From Sporomusa sp. KB1 (lineage in GTDB: Bacteria > Bacillota > Negativicutes > Sporomusales > Sporomusaceae): a DNA stretch of 64,000 bases. A program made the translations under genes and the position numbers. Location: positions 4,633,157 through 4,697,156 of the forward strand of contig NZ_VLKC01000002.1 in assembly GCF_007830295.1 (NCBI RefSeq), in the 5' to 3' direction. The notes under the pieces are model-generated. The model ran no database searches. It was not told the DNA's origin and was given only the letters and a program-made list of their open reading frames with translations. This document shows positions 1 through 9,196 of this stretch, in pieces. How positions within the stretch are numbered: position 1 is the stretch's first letter; each line of letters begins with the position of its first letter.

Positions 1-417
1 GGTAATGCAAACGTAATTTCAATCTTAGGTCGTCTGAAATCTAATTTTGACTACGGGATTTTCTATCCAATCCAGCAGGCCGCCATAGCAGCGCTTACTG
101 GTCCCCAGGATTGCGTTAGTGAAACAGCGGCTAGCTATCAAAAACGCCGCGATATTATTGTTGATGGCTTCAATGAACTTGGCTGGAAGGTAGACCGTCC
201 CAAAGCATCAATGTATGTTTGGGCTCCAGTACCTACTAAACAATCATCCTTTGATTTTACCGTCTCACTGTTACAACATACCGGAGTTGCTGTTATCCCA
301 GGCAGTGCTTTTGGTAATTACGGTGAAGGTTATGTACGTATAGCACTGGTGCAGTCTGAGAGTCGACTAACAGAAGCCGTATCGCGAATAAAAAACTGGC
401 TAAGTTATAGTGAATAG
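1..417 (+). CDS. Pyridoxal-phosphate aminotransferase, C-terminal part (5' truncated by window)
   Basis: The reading frame is open from base 1 to the TAG at 415-417. It encodes about 138 residues of the C-terminal half of a class I/II (fold type I) aminotransferase. The text GRLKSNFDYGIFYPIQQAA followed by ALTGP and a final segment beginning SMYVWAPVP resembles LL-diaminopimelate or alanine-type aminotransferases. The catalytic lysine lies upstream of the window, so the substrate cannot be fixed. An ATG at 211 is internal and not the start. The next gene follows after 12 bases, suggesting co-transcription. Confidence 0.8.
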   Translation, partial: GNANVISILGRLKSNFDYGIFYPIQQAAIAALTGPQDCVSETAASYQKRRDIIVDGFNELGWKVDRPKASMYVWAPVPTKQSSFDFTVSLLQHTGVAVIPGSAFGNYGEGYVRIALVQSESRLTEAVSRIKNWLSYSE

Positions 418-429
418 GAGGATTTTGGG

Positions 430-777
430 ATGAAAGCATTGAATTTTTATTCATCTAACTATCACAGTCAATTAGTCTGCCGCCGTAAAATTTGCACTAT
501 ACGGCTTGGTGACAAAACTAATAAATACACAGAAGGCGATATTGTATGGGTAACTGTTGGCAAACGCTTTTCCCAAAAGAAAAGAATATTTACCGCGGCT
601 ATTGACCGTGTTTTAGTTAAGCCGATAGCCCAATTAACCATAGATGATTTACAAGGTGAAAATCCGGATCTTACCAGCATCGATGATTTAATGGTCTTTT
701 TGCAATCTATTTATGACAAGACCTTAACCTGCAGTGATCTTGTTACTGTAGTGTATTTCTCTGAAGTCATCGAATAG
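430..777 (+). CDS. ASCH/PUA-like domain protein
   Basis: A 115-residue soluble protein. The N-terminal MKALNFYSSNY, the segment RRKICTIRLGDKTNKY and the GDIVWVTVG strand match the layout of ASCH-type (PUA-fold) small RNA-binding proteins, in which a basic strand precedes a D-x-V-x-V strand. This is a pattern match from reading, so the fold is likely but the ligand is unknown. The start ATG has GGAGG at 417-421. It sits 12 bases after the aminotransferase gene and before PduL. Confidence 0.55.
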   Translation: MKALNFYSSNYHSQLVCRRKICTIRLGDKTNKYTEGDIVWVTVGKRFSQKKRIFTAAIDRVLVKPIAQLTIDDLQGENPDLTSIDDLMVFLQSIYDKTLTCSDLVTVVYFSEVIE

Positions 778-816
778 CAGGAAGAATATATATTAATAAA
801 AGGAGTGCATTTTTCT

Positions 817-1389
817 ATGTCTAAAGCAATTCCCGTAGGTGTTTCAGCTCGCCATGTACATGTAACCCGTGAACATCTCGCTATCCTATTCGGTGAGGGA
901 TATCAGCTCACTGTAAAAAAACCTCTGTCACAGCCTGGTCAATTTGCTTCTGAAGAACAGGTCGATTTGATTACCGAAAAGGGTTCGTTCAAAAAAGTTC
1001 GTATTCTTGGACCTGAGCGCCCACAAACGCAAGTCGAGATTTCCCTTACTGATGCTTTAAAACTCGGCATCAAGCCTCCTGTTCGTGATTCTGGCAACTT
1101 AAAAGGTTCACCAGGACTTACTATCGTTGGTCCTAAAGGTCAGGTAACAATAGAAGAAGGTGTTATTGCCGCCTGTCGCCATATTCATATGACCAAAGCT
1201 GATGCTGCTGAATTAGGCTTAAAAGATAAAGATATTGTAAAAATTGCCTTTGGCGGCGAACGGAGTCTCATATTTGACCAGGTTCTAATCAGAGTGAGCG
1301 ATAATTATAAACTTGATTGCCACCTTGACACTGATGAAGCTAATGCTGCTAAGATTGGTAATAGTGATACCGTAGAACTTCTAAAATAG
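817..1389 (+). CDS. pduL: Phosphate propanoyltransferase PduL
   Basis: PduL converts acyl-CoA and phosphate to acyl phosphate and CoA. In acetogens and fermenters it can serve as the phosphotransacetylase. The protein has about 190 residues. The family signatures GVSARHVHVTREHL near the N-terminus and ACRHIHMTKADA near residue 125 carry the zinc-binding histidines. There is no encapsulation peptide before VGVSARHVH, so the enzyme is probably cytosolic rather than housed in a microcompartment. A longer start at 805 would overlap the AAAGGAG ribosome site (799-805), so ATG 817 is preferred. A strong terminator follows. Confidence 0.9.
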   Translation: MSKAIPVGVSARHVHVTREHLAILFGEGYQLTVKKPLSQPGQFASEEQVDLITEKGSFKKVRILGPERPQTQVEISLTDALKLGIKPPVRDSGNLKGSPGLTIVGPKGQVTIEEGVIAACRHIHMTKADAAELGLKDKDIVKIAFGGERSLIFDQVLIRVSDNYKLDCHLDTDEANAAKIGNSDTVELLK

Positions 1390-1400
1390 AGAAAATTGGA

Positions 1401-1447
1401 ATCACCCCCCATGTCGTGTTTGTTGATACGATATGGGGGGTGATTTT
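1401..1447 (+). terminator. Rho-independent terminator after pduL
   Basis: ATCACCCCCCAT pairs with ATGGGGGGTGAT around a loop and is followed by TTTTTAT. Confidence 0.9.
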
Positions 1448-1607
1448 TATTTAATCAATATGGTGGGAAGGATTTTTACTACAAATAGCGAATTTTTACT
1501 AATAACAGTCATCGTAGGCGCACATAATTGCAGAACAAATAAGGAAGGCTACAGCTGAATCCATTTCAAAATGCCCATACTCAACCCGCACAAATGAAAA
1601 GTATGTA

Positions 1608-2339
1608 TTGGTGGTGTCAAACGTGAGTCATGAAACAATAGGTGATTACAAAACGTACTCCTTGGCTGGTACAGATCAGGAGGTCCAATTTATTACCCAG
1701 GTTCTAAAACTCAAACCCGGCGAATCTATTTTGGATTTATATTGTGGTTATGGTCGACATGCGATAGAACTTGCTAAGCAGGGATTTAATATAACAGGCA
1801 TAGATGGGACCCAAGATTTTTTAGATATTGCTATTCAAAAATCTCAGGAGGCAAATGTCAGTATAACATTTATAAAAAAAGATATGCGGGAACTTGACTA
1901 TAGTGAAAAATTTGCTGCAGTGATTAATATGTTTGCTGCATTTGGTTATTTTACTGATGAGGAAAACGCTGCGGTAATAAAACTGGTTGCCAAAGCCTTA
2001 CAGCCAAATGGTTTATTTCTCATTGATTTATTAAATCGAGATTGGATGGTTCGCAACAACTTAAATCGTTACTGGCGGCATCCTAGCGGCGAATGCGTAC
2101 TTTCCTATAAAGTGGAGCTCGAAAACGGTATTGCTACTATGAAACGGCAGTTAATTAATCAGGTGACAGGCATTAAAACACAGTATGAATTTGTTTTAAG
2201 AGCCTATTCACTCCCCGAAATGGCTAATATATTTAGTAACAGCGGTCTTTCTATTCTAGCAACTTATGGTGGCTTTGACGGACGGTTATATAGCTCCGAA
2301 ACTCCTCGCATGATCATTCTTGCAAAAAAAAATAGCTAG
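1608..2339 (+). CDS. Class I SAM-dependent methyltransferase
   Basis: A 243-residue Rossmann-fold methyltransferase. Motif I is ILDLYCGYGRHAIELA (about residues 41-56), followed by the acidic GIDGTQDFL strand and the post-motif strand FAAVINMFAAFGYF. The methyl acceptor is unknown. The C-terminal part (YEFVLRAYSLPEMANIF, then GFDG) matches the common small-molecule methyltransferase layout. The start is TTG 1608 or possibly GTG 1623; neither has a strong ribosome site. The gene stands alone between two terminators. Confidence 0.8.
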   Translation: MVVSNVSHETIGDYKTYSLAGTDQEVQFITQVLKLKPGESILDLYCGYGRHAIELAKQGFNITGIDGTQDFLDIAIQKSQEANVSITFIKKDMRELDYSEKFAAVINMFAAFGYFTDEENAAVIKLVAKALQPNGLFLIDLLNRDWMVRNNLNRYWRHPSGECVLSYKVELENGIATMKRQLINQVTGIKTQYEFVLRAYSLPEMANIFSNSGLSILATYGGFDGRLYSSETPRMIILAKKNS

Positions 2340-2343
2340 TCTA

Positions 2344-2378
2344 AACAGAGATCTTCATAAAGTCTCTGTTTTTTTTTT
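2344..2378 (+). terminator. Rho-independent terminator
   Basis: AACAGAGA and TCTCTGTT form the stem, followed by an uninterrupted run of T. Confidence 0.9.
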
Positions 2379-2449
2379 GCACTAATTTATATCATAGTTC
2401 GTTGTTCTTTCATAACATAATACGAAGAGGGAATAGCGAGGTGAATGAC

Positions 2450-3367
2450 ATGATTGTTACCATTAATAATCATTCGCGTGGCTCTCACCCCAAACTAGGA
2501 GTTGCCTTAAGCGGTGGCGGACTGAAAGGAACATCACATATTGGAGTGCTTAAAGCCTTCGCTGATTATAACATACCAATTGACTATATCTCAGGAACCA
2601 GTGCCGGAGCAATAGTAGCAACCATGTATGCTTGCGGTTACTCACCACAGCAAATGCAGTCGATCATTCAAAGTATCCATATTCCGGATTTAATCGACTT
2701 AAAAGTAACTACTTCAGATCTATTTAAACATGGATTTAAATGGATGCTAAGCGGCAGGTTCCGTTTCTGGTCTGTACTGCCTACAGGACTGCTTAAAGGG
2801 GAAAAAATTGAAGCCATTCTGAAAAAATTATGGCAGCAAAGGACTGTTCGCGATACAAAAATACCAGTAGCGATAACTGCTGTTGACTTGAATTCGGCAG
2901 ATACCGTGTTTTTCACATCTCCGCTATCTCACATGCGAAGTATTCTTAATGCACGATATTATCATAATGCGCTACTTTATGAGGCTGTTAGAGCCAGCAT
3001 CTCTATACCTGGAGTATTTTTCCCCAAAAAGTATCGGGGGATGACATTGGTAGATGGTGCAGTTAAAAATAATTTGCCTACAGATATATTAAACCATATG
3101 GGTGCTGAAAAAATTATTGCTGTTGATTTAGGCTATACTGGTCAGCCAAACTATGAAATCGATTCTGTTGGTGAAATACTGATGCAATGTATTGAGATTA
3201 TGGGCAGAGAAGTCACTTTAATGAAATCTGAGCAGTTTGCAGATATAATTATTAGACCACAAGTCGCTGATTTAAATCATAAAGATTTTAAACAGACTAA
3301 TGAGTTTGTAAAACGCGGTTATCAGGCAGCATTTGAAAAAATTAATGAAATTAAGCAATTACTATAA
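2450..3367 (+). CDS. Patatin-like phospholipase/esterase
   Basis: A serine lipid acyl hydrolase of about 305 residues. The oxyanion loop is SGGGLKG (residues 21-27), the nucleophile elbow is GTSAG (49-53, Ser51), and the dyad Asp lies in LVDGAVKNN near residue 205. There is no signal peptide, so it is cytoplasmic or membrane-peripheral, like bacterial RssA/YlbK-type proteins. ATG 2450 is preferred over upstream TTG 2402 because GCGAGGTGA lies just before it and the conserved domain starts soon after. The lipid substrate is unknown. Confidence 0.85.
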   Translation: MIVTINNHSRGSHPKLGVALSGGGLKGTSHIGVLKAFADYNIPIDYISGTSAGAIVATMYACGYSPQQMQSIIQSIHIPDLIDLKVTTSDLFKHGFKWMLSGRFRFWSVLPTGLLKGEKIEAILKKLWQQRTVRDTKIPVAITAVDLNSADTVFFTSPLSHMRSILNARYYHNALLYEAVRASISIPGVFFPKKYRGMTLVDGAVKNNLPTDILNHMGAEKIIAVDLGYTGQPNYEIDSVGEILMQCIEIMGREVTLMKSEQFADIIIRPQVADLNHKDFKQTNEFVKRGYQAAFEKINEIKQLL

Positions 3368-3407
3368 TCTGCTCTTACTGTAGGGAAGCACCGAAGGGGG
3401 AGAAGAT

Positions 3408-4421
3408 ATGAACATAGTGGATATACCTGGAATCTTTTATGAACTAGTAAAAAAGGATAACCTTGCCAATAATATAGTTGGGGTTGGGCAAGGTCATAAA
3501 TATGTTCGCGGTGAAAATACGAAAAAAGAAACGTTAACAATACTTGTCAAAAAAAAGTATCGTATATCAGAGTTACAGCGTAGCGAGGTAATACCAAAAA
3601 CAATAGCTAACATAGCAACAGACATAATCGAAGTTGGAGATATTAGACTGCTAAAAGAAAGATTAGATTTTAATCGCCCAGCTCAGCCGGGAATGAGTCT
3701 TGGGCATTATAAGATTTCAGCTGGAACGTTCGGGGCAGTTGTTAAAGATAAAAATACCGGCGAACTCCTACTATTATCTAACAATCATGTATTAGCAAAT
3801 ATAACCAACGGCAGCGATGCACGTGCTAGTATTGGCGATCCTATTATTCAACCCGGGATATATGATGGGGGTAACTTAGAGACCAGCACGATTGCACATC
3901 TGGCGAAATTTGTGCCACTATATAATGAAATTGCTTTTCCACGCTGTAAAATTGCTCAAACCTTTGAAATGGTGCTTAATAAATGCATTCATCTTTTTCA
4001 GCCCAAATATCAAGTTCGGGTATTGCGGGAAAGCGAAAAACTTAATTTTGTAGACTGTGCCGTCGCAGCGCCAATAAATCCAACAGATATTAGTGCAGAG
4101 ATATTAGAAATTGGTTTGGTAGCTGGCGTAAAAGAAGCAACCTTAGGCATGCCCATAAAAAAAAGCGGCCGGACAACCGGGGTAACTTCCGGCCTGGTAG
4201 TGGCAACAAATTTAACTGTAAAAGTCAGTATGAGTAATCAAAAATATGGCATATTTACTGACCAGATATTAGCCGGTCCCATGAGTATGCCTGGTGATAG
4301 CGGCTCGTTGGTGCTAACAAATGATAATTATGCCATCGGGCTATTATTTGCCGGCTCAGAACGAGCTACAATGTTCAATAAAATTCAACATGTGCTTGAT
4401 AAACTTGATATTTGCTTTTAG
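3408..4421 (+). CDS. Trypsin-like serine peptidase (S1 fold)
   Basis: A 337-residue protein with a chymotrypsin-fold triad readable as His127 in LLSNNHVLA, Asp216 in NFVDCAVA and Ser298 in PGDSGSL. The N-terminus VGVGQGHKYVRGENT resembles the family of predicted Nal1-like or phage/bacterial trypsin-like peptidases, which lack a classical signal peptide. None is visible here. It follows the patatin gene after 40 bases with GAAGGGGGAG as ribosome site. The target protein is unknown. Confidence 0.75.
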   Translation: MNIVDIPGIFYELVKKDNLANNIVGVGQGHKYVRGENTKKETLTILVKKKYRISELQRSEVIPKTIANIATDIIEVGDIRLLKERLDFNRPAQPGMSLGHYKISAGTFGAVVKDKNTGELLLLSNNHVLANITNGSDARASIGDPIIQPGIYDGGNLETSTIAHLAKFVPLYNEIAFPRCKIAQTFEMVLNKCIHLFQPKYQVRVLRESEKLNFVDCAVAAPINPTDISAEILEIGLVAGVKEATLGMPIKKSGRTTGVTSGLVVATNLTVKVSMSNQKYGIFTDQILAGPMSMPGDSGSLVLTNDNYAIGLLFAGSERATMFNKIQHVLDKLDICF

Positions 4422-4501
4422 AATTCAAAATTCATAGTGAATTTACTGATATAACATGATAACATAGCATTAGGTTATATGGTTAAAAACAAGGAGGAAC
4501 T

Positions 4502-5113
4502 ATGGCACCAAAGAAATTTTATGCGGTAAAAGTGGGCAAACAACCTGGCATATATAAAACATGGGCAGAGTGCCAAAAACAAGTGACCGGATACTCTGGA
4601 GCATTGTTTAAGAGCTTCCCTACTGAAGCGGAAGCTAAAGACTATGTAAGCGGCAATGCTCCAGGCACACCGCTAGTAAGTAATCAAGATGAAAGACCGG
4701 CAGGTGAGTACTATGATATATATGTTGATGGCAGCTATCACAACAAGCGCTATAGTTGGGGGTTTGCTGTGTTCAATGGCTCGCAGGTAATCCATACAGC
4801 CAGTGGCGTAGGTCAGAACGCAGAAGCAGTTGCTATCCACAATATTGCCGGCGAGCTGGAAGCTACTATTGAAGCAATAAAATGGGCTGAAACACAGGAT
4901 ATTGGCTCAATCACAATTCACCATGATTACATAGGTATATCTGAATGGGCTACAGGTAAATGGAAAACCAATAATAAGATTACAGCCGCATATTCTGCCT
5001 TTATTCGCCCTTATCTAAGCTGGGTTAGGTTTAATAAGGTCGCCGGACATTCTGGTATTGCTGGTAATGAATTAGCAGACAAGCTTGCGGGAGAGGCATT
5101 AAGAAAGCAGTGA
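4502..5113 (+). CDS. rnhA: Ribonuclease HI with N-terminal viroplasmin/hybrid-binding domain
   Basis: Cleaves the RNA strand of RNA-DNA hybrids. Residues 4-50 (KFYAVKVGKQPGIYKTW) form the hybrid-binding domain seen in RNase H1. The catalytic domain starts at YYDIYVDGSY with Asp76, Glu118 or Glu120 in GELEA, Asp142 in HHDYIGI, His183 in AGHSG and Asp193 in GNELAD. The length of 203 residues is usual. AAGGAGGAAC immediately precedes the ATG. Confidence 0.92.
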   Translation: MAPKKFYAVKVGKQPGIYKTWAECQKQVTGYSGALFKSFPTEAEAKDYVSGNAPGTPLVSNQDERPAGEYYDIYVDGSYHNKRYSWGFAVFNGSQVIHTASGVGQNAEAVAIHNIAGELEATIEAIKWAETQDIGSITIHHDYIGISEWATGKWKTNNKITAAYSAFIRPYLSWVRFNKVAGHSGIAGNELADKLAGEALRKQ

Positions 5114-5119
5114 TTAAGG

Positions 5120-5623
5120 TTGAAAATAGTTGAGACAGAAAGATTGTATCTGAGGGAACTGCTAATTGATGATAAAAAAGAATTAATGAAAGTCCTTTCT
5201 AATCCTGAATCAATGGAATTCTATCCCAATCCGTTTAGTGAAGAAAAGGTAGAAAAGTGGATTCAATGGAATATTGAAAATTATAAAAATTATAACCACG
5301 GATTATGGGCTGTAATTTTAAAAGAAGGCGAGGTATTTATTGGAGATTGTGGCATAACAATGCAAAACATTGGCGATGAGACTGTACCAGAGATTGGTTT
5401 TCATATTATTAAGGAATATTGTAATCGGGGATTTGCAACAGAAGCTGCTCTTGCCTGTAAGGAATATGCATTTAGAGTTTTACATTATCCGGAAATATTT
5501 TCATATACCACAACACGGAATATTCCATCACAAAAAGTTGCTGAGAAGATTGGTATGCAGTTTTATAAATATTTTGAGAAGAACGGTGAAAAACAAATTG
5601 TTCAAAGTGCAAGTAAGGATTAG
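5120..5623 (+). CDS. GNAT family N-acetyltransferase (RimJ/RimL type)
   Basis: A 167-residue acetyltransferase. It opens with VETERLYLRELLIDD and carries the acetyl-CoA loop region EIGFHIIKEYCNRGFATEA (about residues 90-108) with the R/G-x-G/A pattern as NRGFATEA. The substrate is unknown; the family acetylates ribosomal protein N-termini or small amines. The start is TTG 5120, 6 bases after the RNase HI stop, with only a weak AAGG before it, so translational coupling is likely. Confidence 0.8.
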   Translation: MKIVETERLYLRELLIDDKKELMKVLSNPESMEFYPNPFSEEKVEKWIQWNIENYKNYNHGLWAVILKEGEVFIGDCGITMQNIGDETVPEIGFHIIKEYCNRGFATEAALACKEYAFRVLHYPEIFSYTTTRNIPSQKVAEKIGMQFYKYFEKNGEKQIVQSASKD

Positions 5624-5666
5624 TTCTCACCGAAGAAACGTATATTGGGAACTGGGGGGATTGTAG

Positions 5667-6413
5667 TTGCTAGAACAAACTTTAAAACAGATAAACCAGA
5701 ATCAAGAACGTATCAATCAGGCCCGGCCTTTAGACCAAACACGAGTAAAAAATTTAAAAGAGTACTTCAAAATTGGCCTTACATACTCATCAAATGCAAT
5801 TGAGGGAAATACGCTTACAGAAGCAGAGACTAAAGTAGTTATTGAAGATGGAATAACGATTGGCGGTAAACCGCTTAAAGATCACCTCGAAGCAATTGGC
5901 CATGCTAGGGCCTTCGACTATATTTGGTGGTTAGCCCAAAAAATAGATATTACAGAAGCGGATATAAAAGAACTGCACCAAATATGTTTCCAGCCCAAAG
6001 ATGGTGCCGCTGCTGGTCAATACCGCCAGATAGAGGTAGTAATTACAGGATCACAACATAATGATAAACTGCCCCGTTATCAGGAAGTACCGTCATGTAT
6101 GCAAGAATTTGTAAAGGCATTGCCAGAAAAAAGAGAAAAGCTGCACCCGGTTGAATATGCCGCTACTATTCATAAGGATTTTATATTCATTCACCCCTTT
6201 GAGGATGGAAATGGCCGTACTGCACGTTTGATTATGAATCATGCTCTTCTTTCCAGAGGATATCCACCTGTGATAATTCCAGTTGCATTTAAGCATGAAT
6301 ACAATCAAGCGTTAGAAAATAGTCGAACAAATTACAAAGCTTTTAGTAAATATATTGCAGAACAGGTTCTACAAGCTCAACATGATTACATTCGACTATT
6401 ACATTTACCATAA
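5667..6413 (+). CDS. Fic/DOC family AMPylase
   Basis: A 248-residue Fic protein, predicted to transfer AMP from ATP to a protein hydroxyl. The active-site loop HPFEDGNGRTAR starts at about residue 176. An N-terminal inhibitory helix motif SSNAIEGN (41-48, Glu46) marks a class II, self-inhibited enzyme. The TTG start at 5667 is supported by GGGGGGA six bases upstream. No antitoxin gene lies next to it, as expected for the self-inhibited class. The target is unknown. Confidence 0.88.
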   Translation: MLEQTLKQINQNQERINQARPLDQTRVKNLKEYFKIGLTYSSNAIEGNTLTEAETKVVIEDGITIGGKPLKDHLEAIGHARAFDYIWWLAQKIDITEADIKELHQICFQPKDGAAAGQYRQIEVVITGSQHNDKLPRYQEVPSCMQEFVKALPEKREKLHPVEYAATIHKDFIFIHPFEDGNGRTARLIMNHALLSRGYPPVIIPVAFKHEYNQALENSRTNYKAFSKYIAEQVLQAQHDYIRLLHLP

Positions 6414-6427
6414 ATTACTAGATGATA

Positions 6428-6492
6428 TGCTCCCCCTAAAGGTAGACAGGTTAAATTATAAATACCTACTACCGTAAAGGGGAGCATTTTTA
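6428..6492 (+). terminator. Long hairpin with T-tract after the fic gene
   Basis: GCTCCCC, a short AAA and GGTAG pair with CTACC and GGGGAGC across a roughly 25-base loop, followed by ATTTTTAT. It can end fic transcription. Its 3' arm also supplies GGGGAG as a possible ribosome site for the small reading frame at 6492. Confidence 0.65.
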
Positions 6493-6584
6493 TGTCAAAA
6501 ATTAAACTAATACAGCGTCTCAAAACATTTGCGCAGCTTTTCATTTTGTTTTCAGAATCAATTGCTATAATTACTAAGAAATAA
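6492..6584 (+). CDS. Possible 30-residue peptide behind a hairpin
   Basis: ATG at 6492 opens a 30-codon frame with basic ends (MSKIKLIQRLK and ITKK) around a hydrophobic centre (FAQLFILFSESIAII). GGGGAG lies 8 bases upstream but is buried in the stem of the preceding hairpin. I do not recognise the peptide. It may be a small membrane-active peptide or chance. Confidence 0.3.
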   Translation: MSKIKLIQRLKTFAQLFILFSESIAIITKK

Positions 6585-6626
6585 GCAGTATTATTATTCG
6601 CATATACGATTGTGAGGGAAAATACG

Positions 6627-7592
6627 ATGAAATATATTTCAATTGTTGTGCCTGTATATAATGAGCAGGAAAATGTGTCAGTATTTTATCAAGAAGTTTG
6701 TAAGCATATGGAGGCTACCGGTTATCCATTTGAGTTGATTTTTGTTGATGACGGTTCGAGTGATGAAACTACTCTTATTTTAAAGAAACTAACCCAACAA
6801 GATACCCGGGTCTGTGCGATTATTTTGGCTCGCAATTTTGGCCATCAAGTAGCATTGACTTGCGGTCTTGATCATGCGCGCGGTGACGCTGTTATTACTA
6901 TGGATGGCGATATGCAACATCCGCCGGCAATGCTGCCACTTTTAATTAAAAAATGGGAAAATGGTTTTGAGGTTGTTCAGACGATTCGTAAGGATACGCA
7001 AGGTGTTTCCTGGTTTAAAGGGTTTACCTCCAGAATGTTTTATCGAACCATTAATGCCATGTCAAATATTGATATGGCTGAAGGTGGATCAGACTTCAGG
7101 CTGCTTGATCGAAAAGTAGTAGATACTTTTAAAAATTTTAAAGAAAAGGCAAGGTTTATTAGAGGCATTATTGGTGCCATGGGCTATCGACGGATACAGA
7201 TCGAATTTGTAGCTCCCCAGCGTTTTGCCGGCAAATCTAAGTTTTCTTTAAAGAAAATGCTGAATTTCGCGCTTGATGGTATTACTGCTTATTCAAAATT
7301 ACCATTGCGTTTGGCATTTTATATGGGCTTACTATCTGGCCTATTGAGCTTATTTTTAACAGTTGACGTAGTCTATACTAAATTGTTTACTACAGAGGCG
7401 GTTCCCGGCTGGGCTACGATTGCGGCCAGTGTGCTGCTGCTAGGCGGACTTCAGCTTGTAGGGCTGGGTATCATCGGTGAATATATTGGCCGGATTTTCG
7501 AGGAAGTAAAAGAGCGTCCCTTATATTGGATAAGCGATGAACTAAAAAGCAGTGTAGAAGTAAGAACTAAAAAACAGGAAACGGTAGCATGA
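6627..7592 (+). CDS. Family 2 glycosyltransferase (polyprenyl-phosphate glycosyltransferase type)
   Basis: About 321 residues. The GT2 domain opens with SIVVPVYNEQENV, has the nucleotide-sugar motif FVDDGSSDET and the metal-binding MDGDMQHPP, and two C-terminal membrane helices (about residues 225-290) as in DPM1/ArnC/GtrB-like enzymes. These transfer a sugar from NDP-sugar to undecaprenyl phosphate. The ATG at 6627 is chosen over GTG 6612 because GTGAGGGA sits at the right distance before it. Its stop overlaps the start of the GT39 gene, so the lipid-linked sugar is probably the donor for that enzyme. Confidence 0.88.
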   Translation: MKYISIVVPVYNEQENVSVFYQEVCKHMEATGYPFELIFVDDGSSDETTLILKKLTQQDTRVCAIILARNFGHQVALTCGLDHARGDAVITMDGDMQHPPAMLPLLIKKWENGFEVVQTIRKDTQGVSWFKGFTSRMFYRTINAMSNIDMAEGGSDFRLLDRKVVDTFKNFKEKARFIRGIIGAMGYRRIQIEFVAPQRFAGKSKFSLKKMLNFALDGITAYSKLPLRLAFYMGLLSGLLSLFLTVDVVYTKLFTTEAVPGWATIAASVLLLGGLQLVGLGIIGEYIGRIFEEVKERPLYWISDELKSSVEVRTKKQETVA

Positions 7593-9181
7593 GTTACGCT
7601 GAGAAAGTGAAGGCTACTAGTTATATGACTAAAAGAAGAGTGTGGCTCAATATAGTATTACTTTTATGTGTTGCCGGCGTCATTACATTCGCTTATTTGG
7701 GTAGCTTACCGCTGCTAGACCCTGATGAACCGGTATACGCGGAAACCGCCCGTGAAATGCTGCAATTTCATGATTTTATTTCCCCACGGATATATGGGGA
7801 GTTTTGGTATGATAAGCCGCCGATGTACTATTGGCTGGTTGCTGGTGCGTTTGAAATTTTTGGCAAAGGGGAATTTGCAGCCAGATTTCCATCCGCTTTG
7901 TTGGCAACAGCGGGAGCTGTATTGGTCTATTTGTCAGGGCGTAAGCTGTTTGGTGAACGTGCGGGCCTATTAGCCGGATTAATATTGGCAACAAGCCTGG
8001 AATACTTCTATTTAAGCAAGGCCGCTGTTACCGATGTTACGTTGACTTTTTTTCTGACAGCAGCGTTGCTTGCTTTTTTGCATGGTAAGTATTATCTTTT
8101 TTATGGTTGCGCCGCTTTCGCTGTTGTCACCAAGGGACCAATTGGAATCATCTTTTGTGGCGCAATACCAGGATTGTATTTACTAGCTGTTGGGAAATGG
8201 CCATTAATTAAACGCATGAAATTGCTGAGTGGAACAATGTTATTTCTTGTTATTGCGTTACCTTGGTATCTATTAATGTACCATTACCATGGAATGGCCT
8301 TTATTGAAACATTCCTGGGTTTTCACAACATAACGCGTTTTTTACAACCGGAGCATCCAGCCGGGAGTCTCTGGTATTACTATATTCCTGTTATATTAGT
8401 TGGCTTTTTTCCTTGGATAGCATTTATGGTGCAAGCTGTCTATGCTGCACTGAAGGATAAGGGAGCTAATCAGCACCAGCTTGTATTTCTAGTTATCTGG
8501 GCGGCAACTGTGTTTGGCTTTTTTACCTTGTCGCAAACAAAATTGGTTTCTTATATTTTACCGATGTATCCGCCGCTGGCGCTGGTGGTGGGGTGGTATT
8601 TTGACAAAGCATGGTCTGAAAAGCGATTTTCTGTATTAAAATCGTCAGCCACAATACTAACGGTTGTCGCCCTTATACTCGAAGCCGGACTACTTTATGC
8701 AGGTAAAGCGGTAATGTCTGGTTTATATTTTCCGGGTATGGTAACAGCGGTAGTGTTTGCCGTAGCAAATATTTTGGTGTGGTGGTTAAGTGTTCGACAG
8801 GATTTCCGTTCGGTATTTGCTGTCAATGTTGTTGCTATGTTGTTTTTTTCGACATATTTGGTGACTCAGTTACTGCCTGTTATAACGCCTGTATTTTCCA
8901 TGAAGCCCTTTATTGAGGATTTCAATCAGTACTATGACGGGCAAAGTCAAGTATATGTAAAAAAAAGTTTCCGGCCTGGGTTCATGTTTTATAGCGGTAT
9001 TCCAGGCAAAGAGATAAGCGGAGATGAGGCGCTTACCACATTGCTGGGTGAAAACACAGCTGCTTTCTTTATTGTCAAAGATACAGAGTATCGACAACTA
9101 CCAGCCGCTTTACAAGATAAAGTCATAGTTCTGGCTACTAATAACGATAAAATCTTATTAGCCCATAAGGGTAACAATTAA
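7589..9181 (+). CDS. Family 39 membrane glycosyltransferase (ArnT/PMT-like)
   Basis: A 530-residue polytopic membrane protein with about 12 helices. The first periplasmic loop has LLDPDEPVYAETAREM with the D-E pair typical of GT-C enzymes, then YDKPPMYYWLVAGAFEIFG. The family uses a polyprenyl-phosphate sugar as donor and glycosylates lipid A, other lipids or proteins on the outer face of the inner membrane. It overlaps the GT2 gene by 4 bases (ATGA), so the two form a lipid-linked sugar synthesis and transfer pair. Confidence 0.87.
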   Translation: MSYAEKVKATSYMTKRRVWLNIVLLLCVAGVITFAYLGSLPLLDPDEPVYAETAREMLQFHDFISPRIYGEFWYDKPPMYYWLVAGAFEIFGKGEFAARFPSALLATAGAVLVYLSGRKLFGERAGLLAGLILATSLEYFYLSKAAVTDVTLTFFLTAALLAFLHGKYYLFYGCAAFAVVTKGPIGIIFCGAIPGLYLLAVGKWPLIKRMKLLSGTMLFLVIALPWYLLMYHYHGMAFIETFLGFHNITRFLQPEHPAGSLWYYYIPVILVGFFPWIAFMVQAVYAALKDKGANQHQLVFLVIWAATVFGFFTLSQTKLVSYILPMYPPLALVVGWYFDKAWSEKRFSVLKSSATILTVVALILEAGLLYAGKAVMSGLYFPGMVTAVVFAVANILVWWLSVRQDFRSVFAVNVVAMLFFSTYLVTQLLPVITPVFSMKPFIEDFNQYYDGQSQVYVKKSFRPGFMFYSGIPGKEISGDEALTTLLGENTAAFFIVKDTEYRQLPAALQDKVIVLATNNDKILLAHKGNN

Positions 9182-9196
9182 CTATGTGAAATTGCA

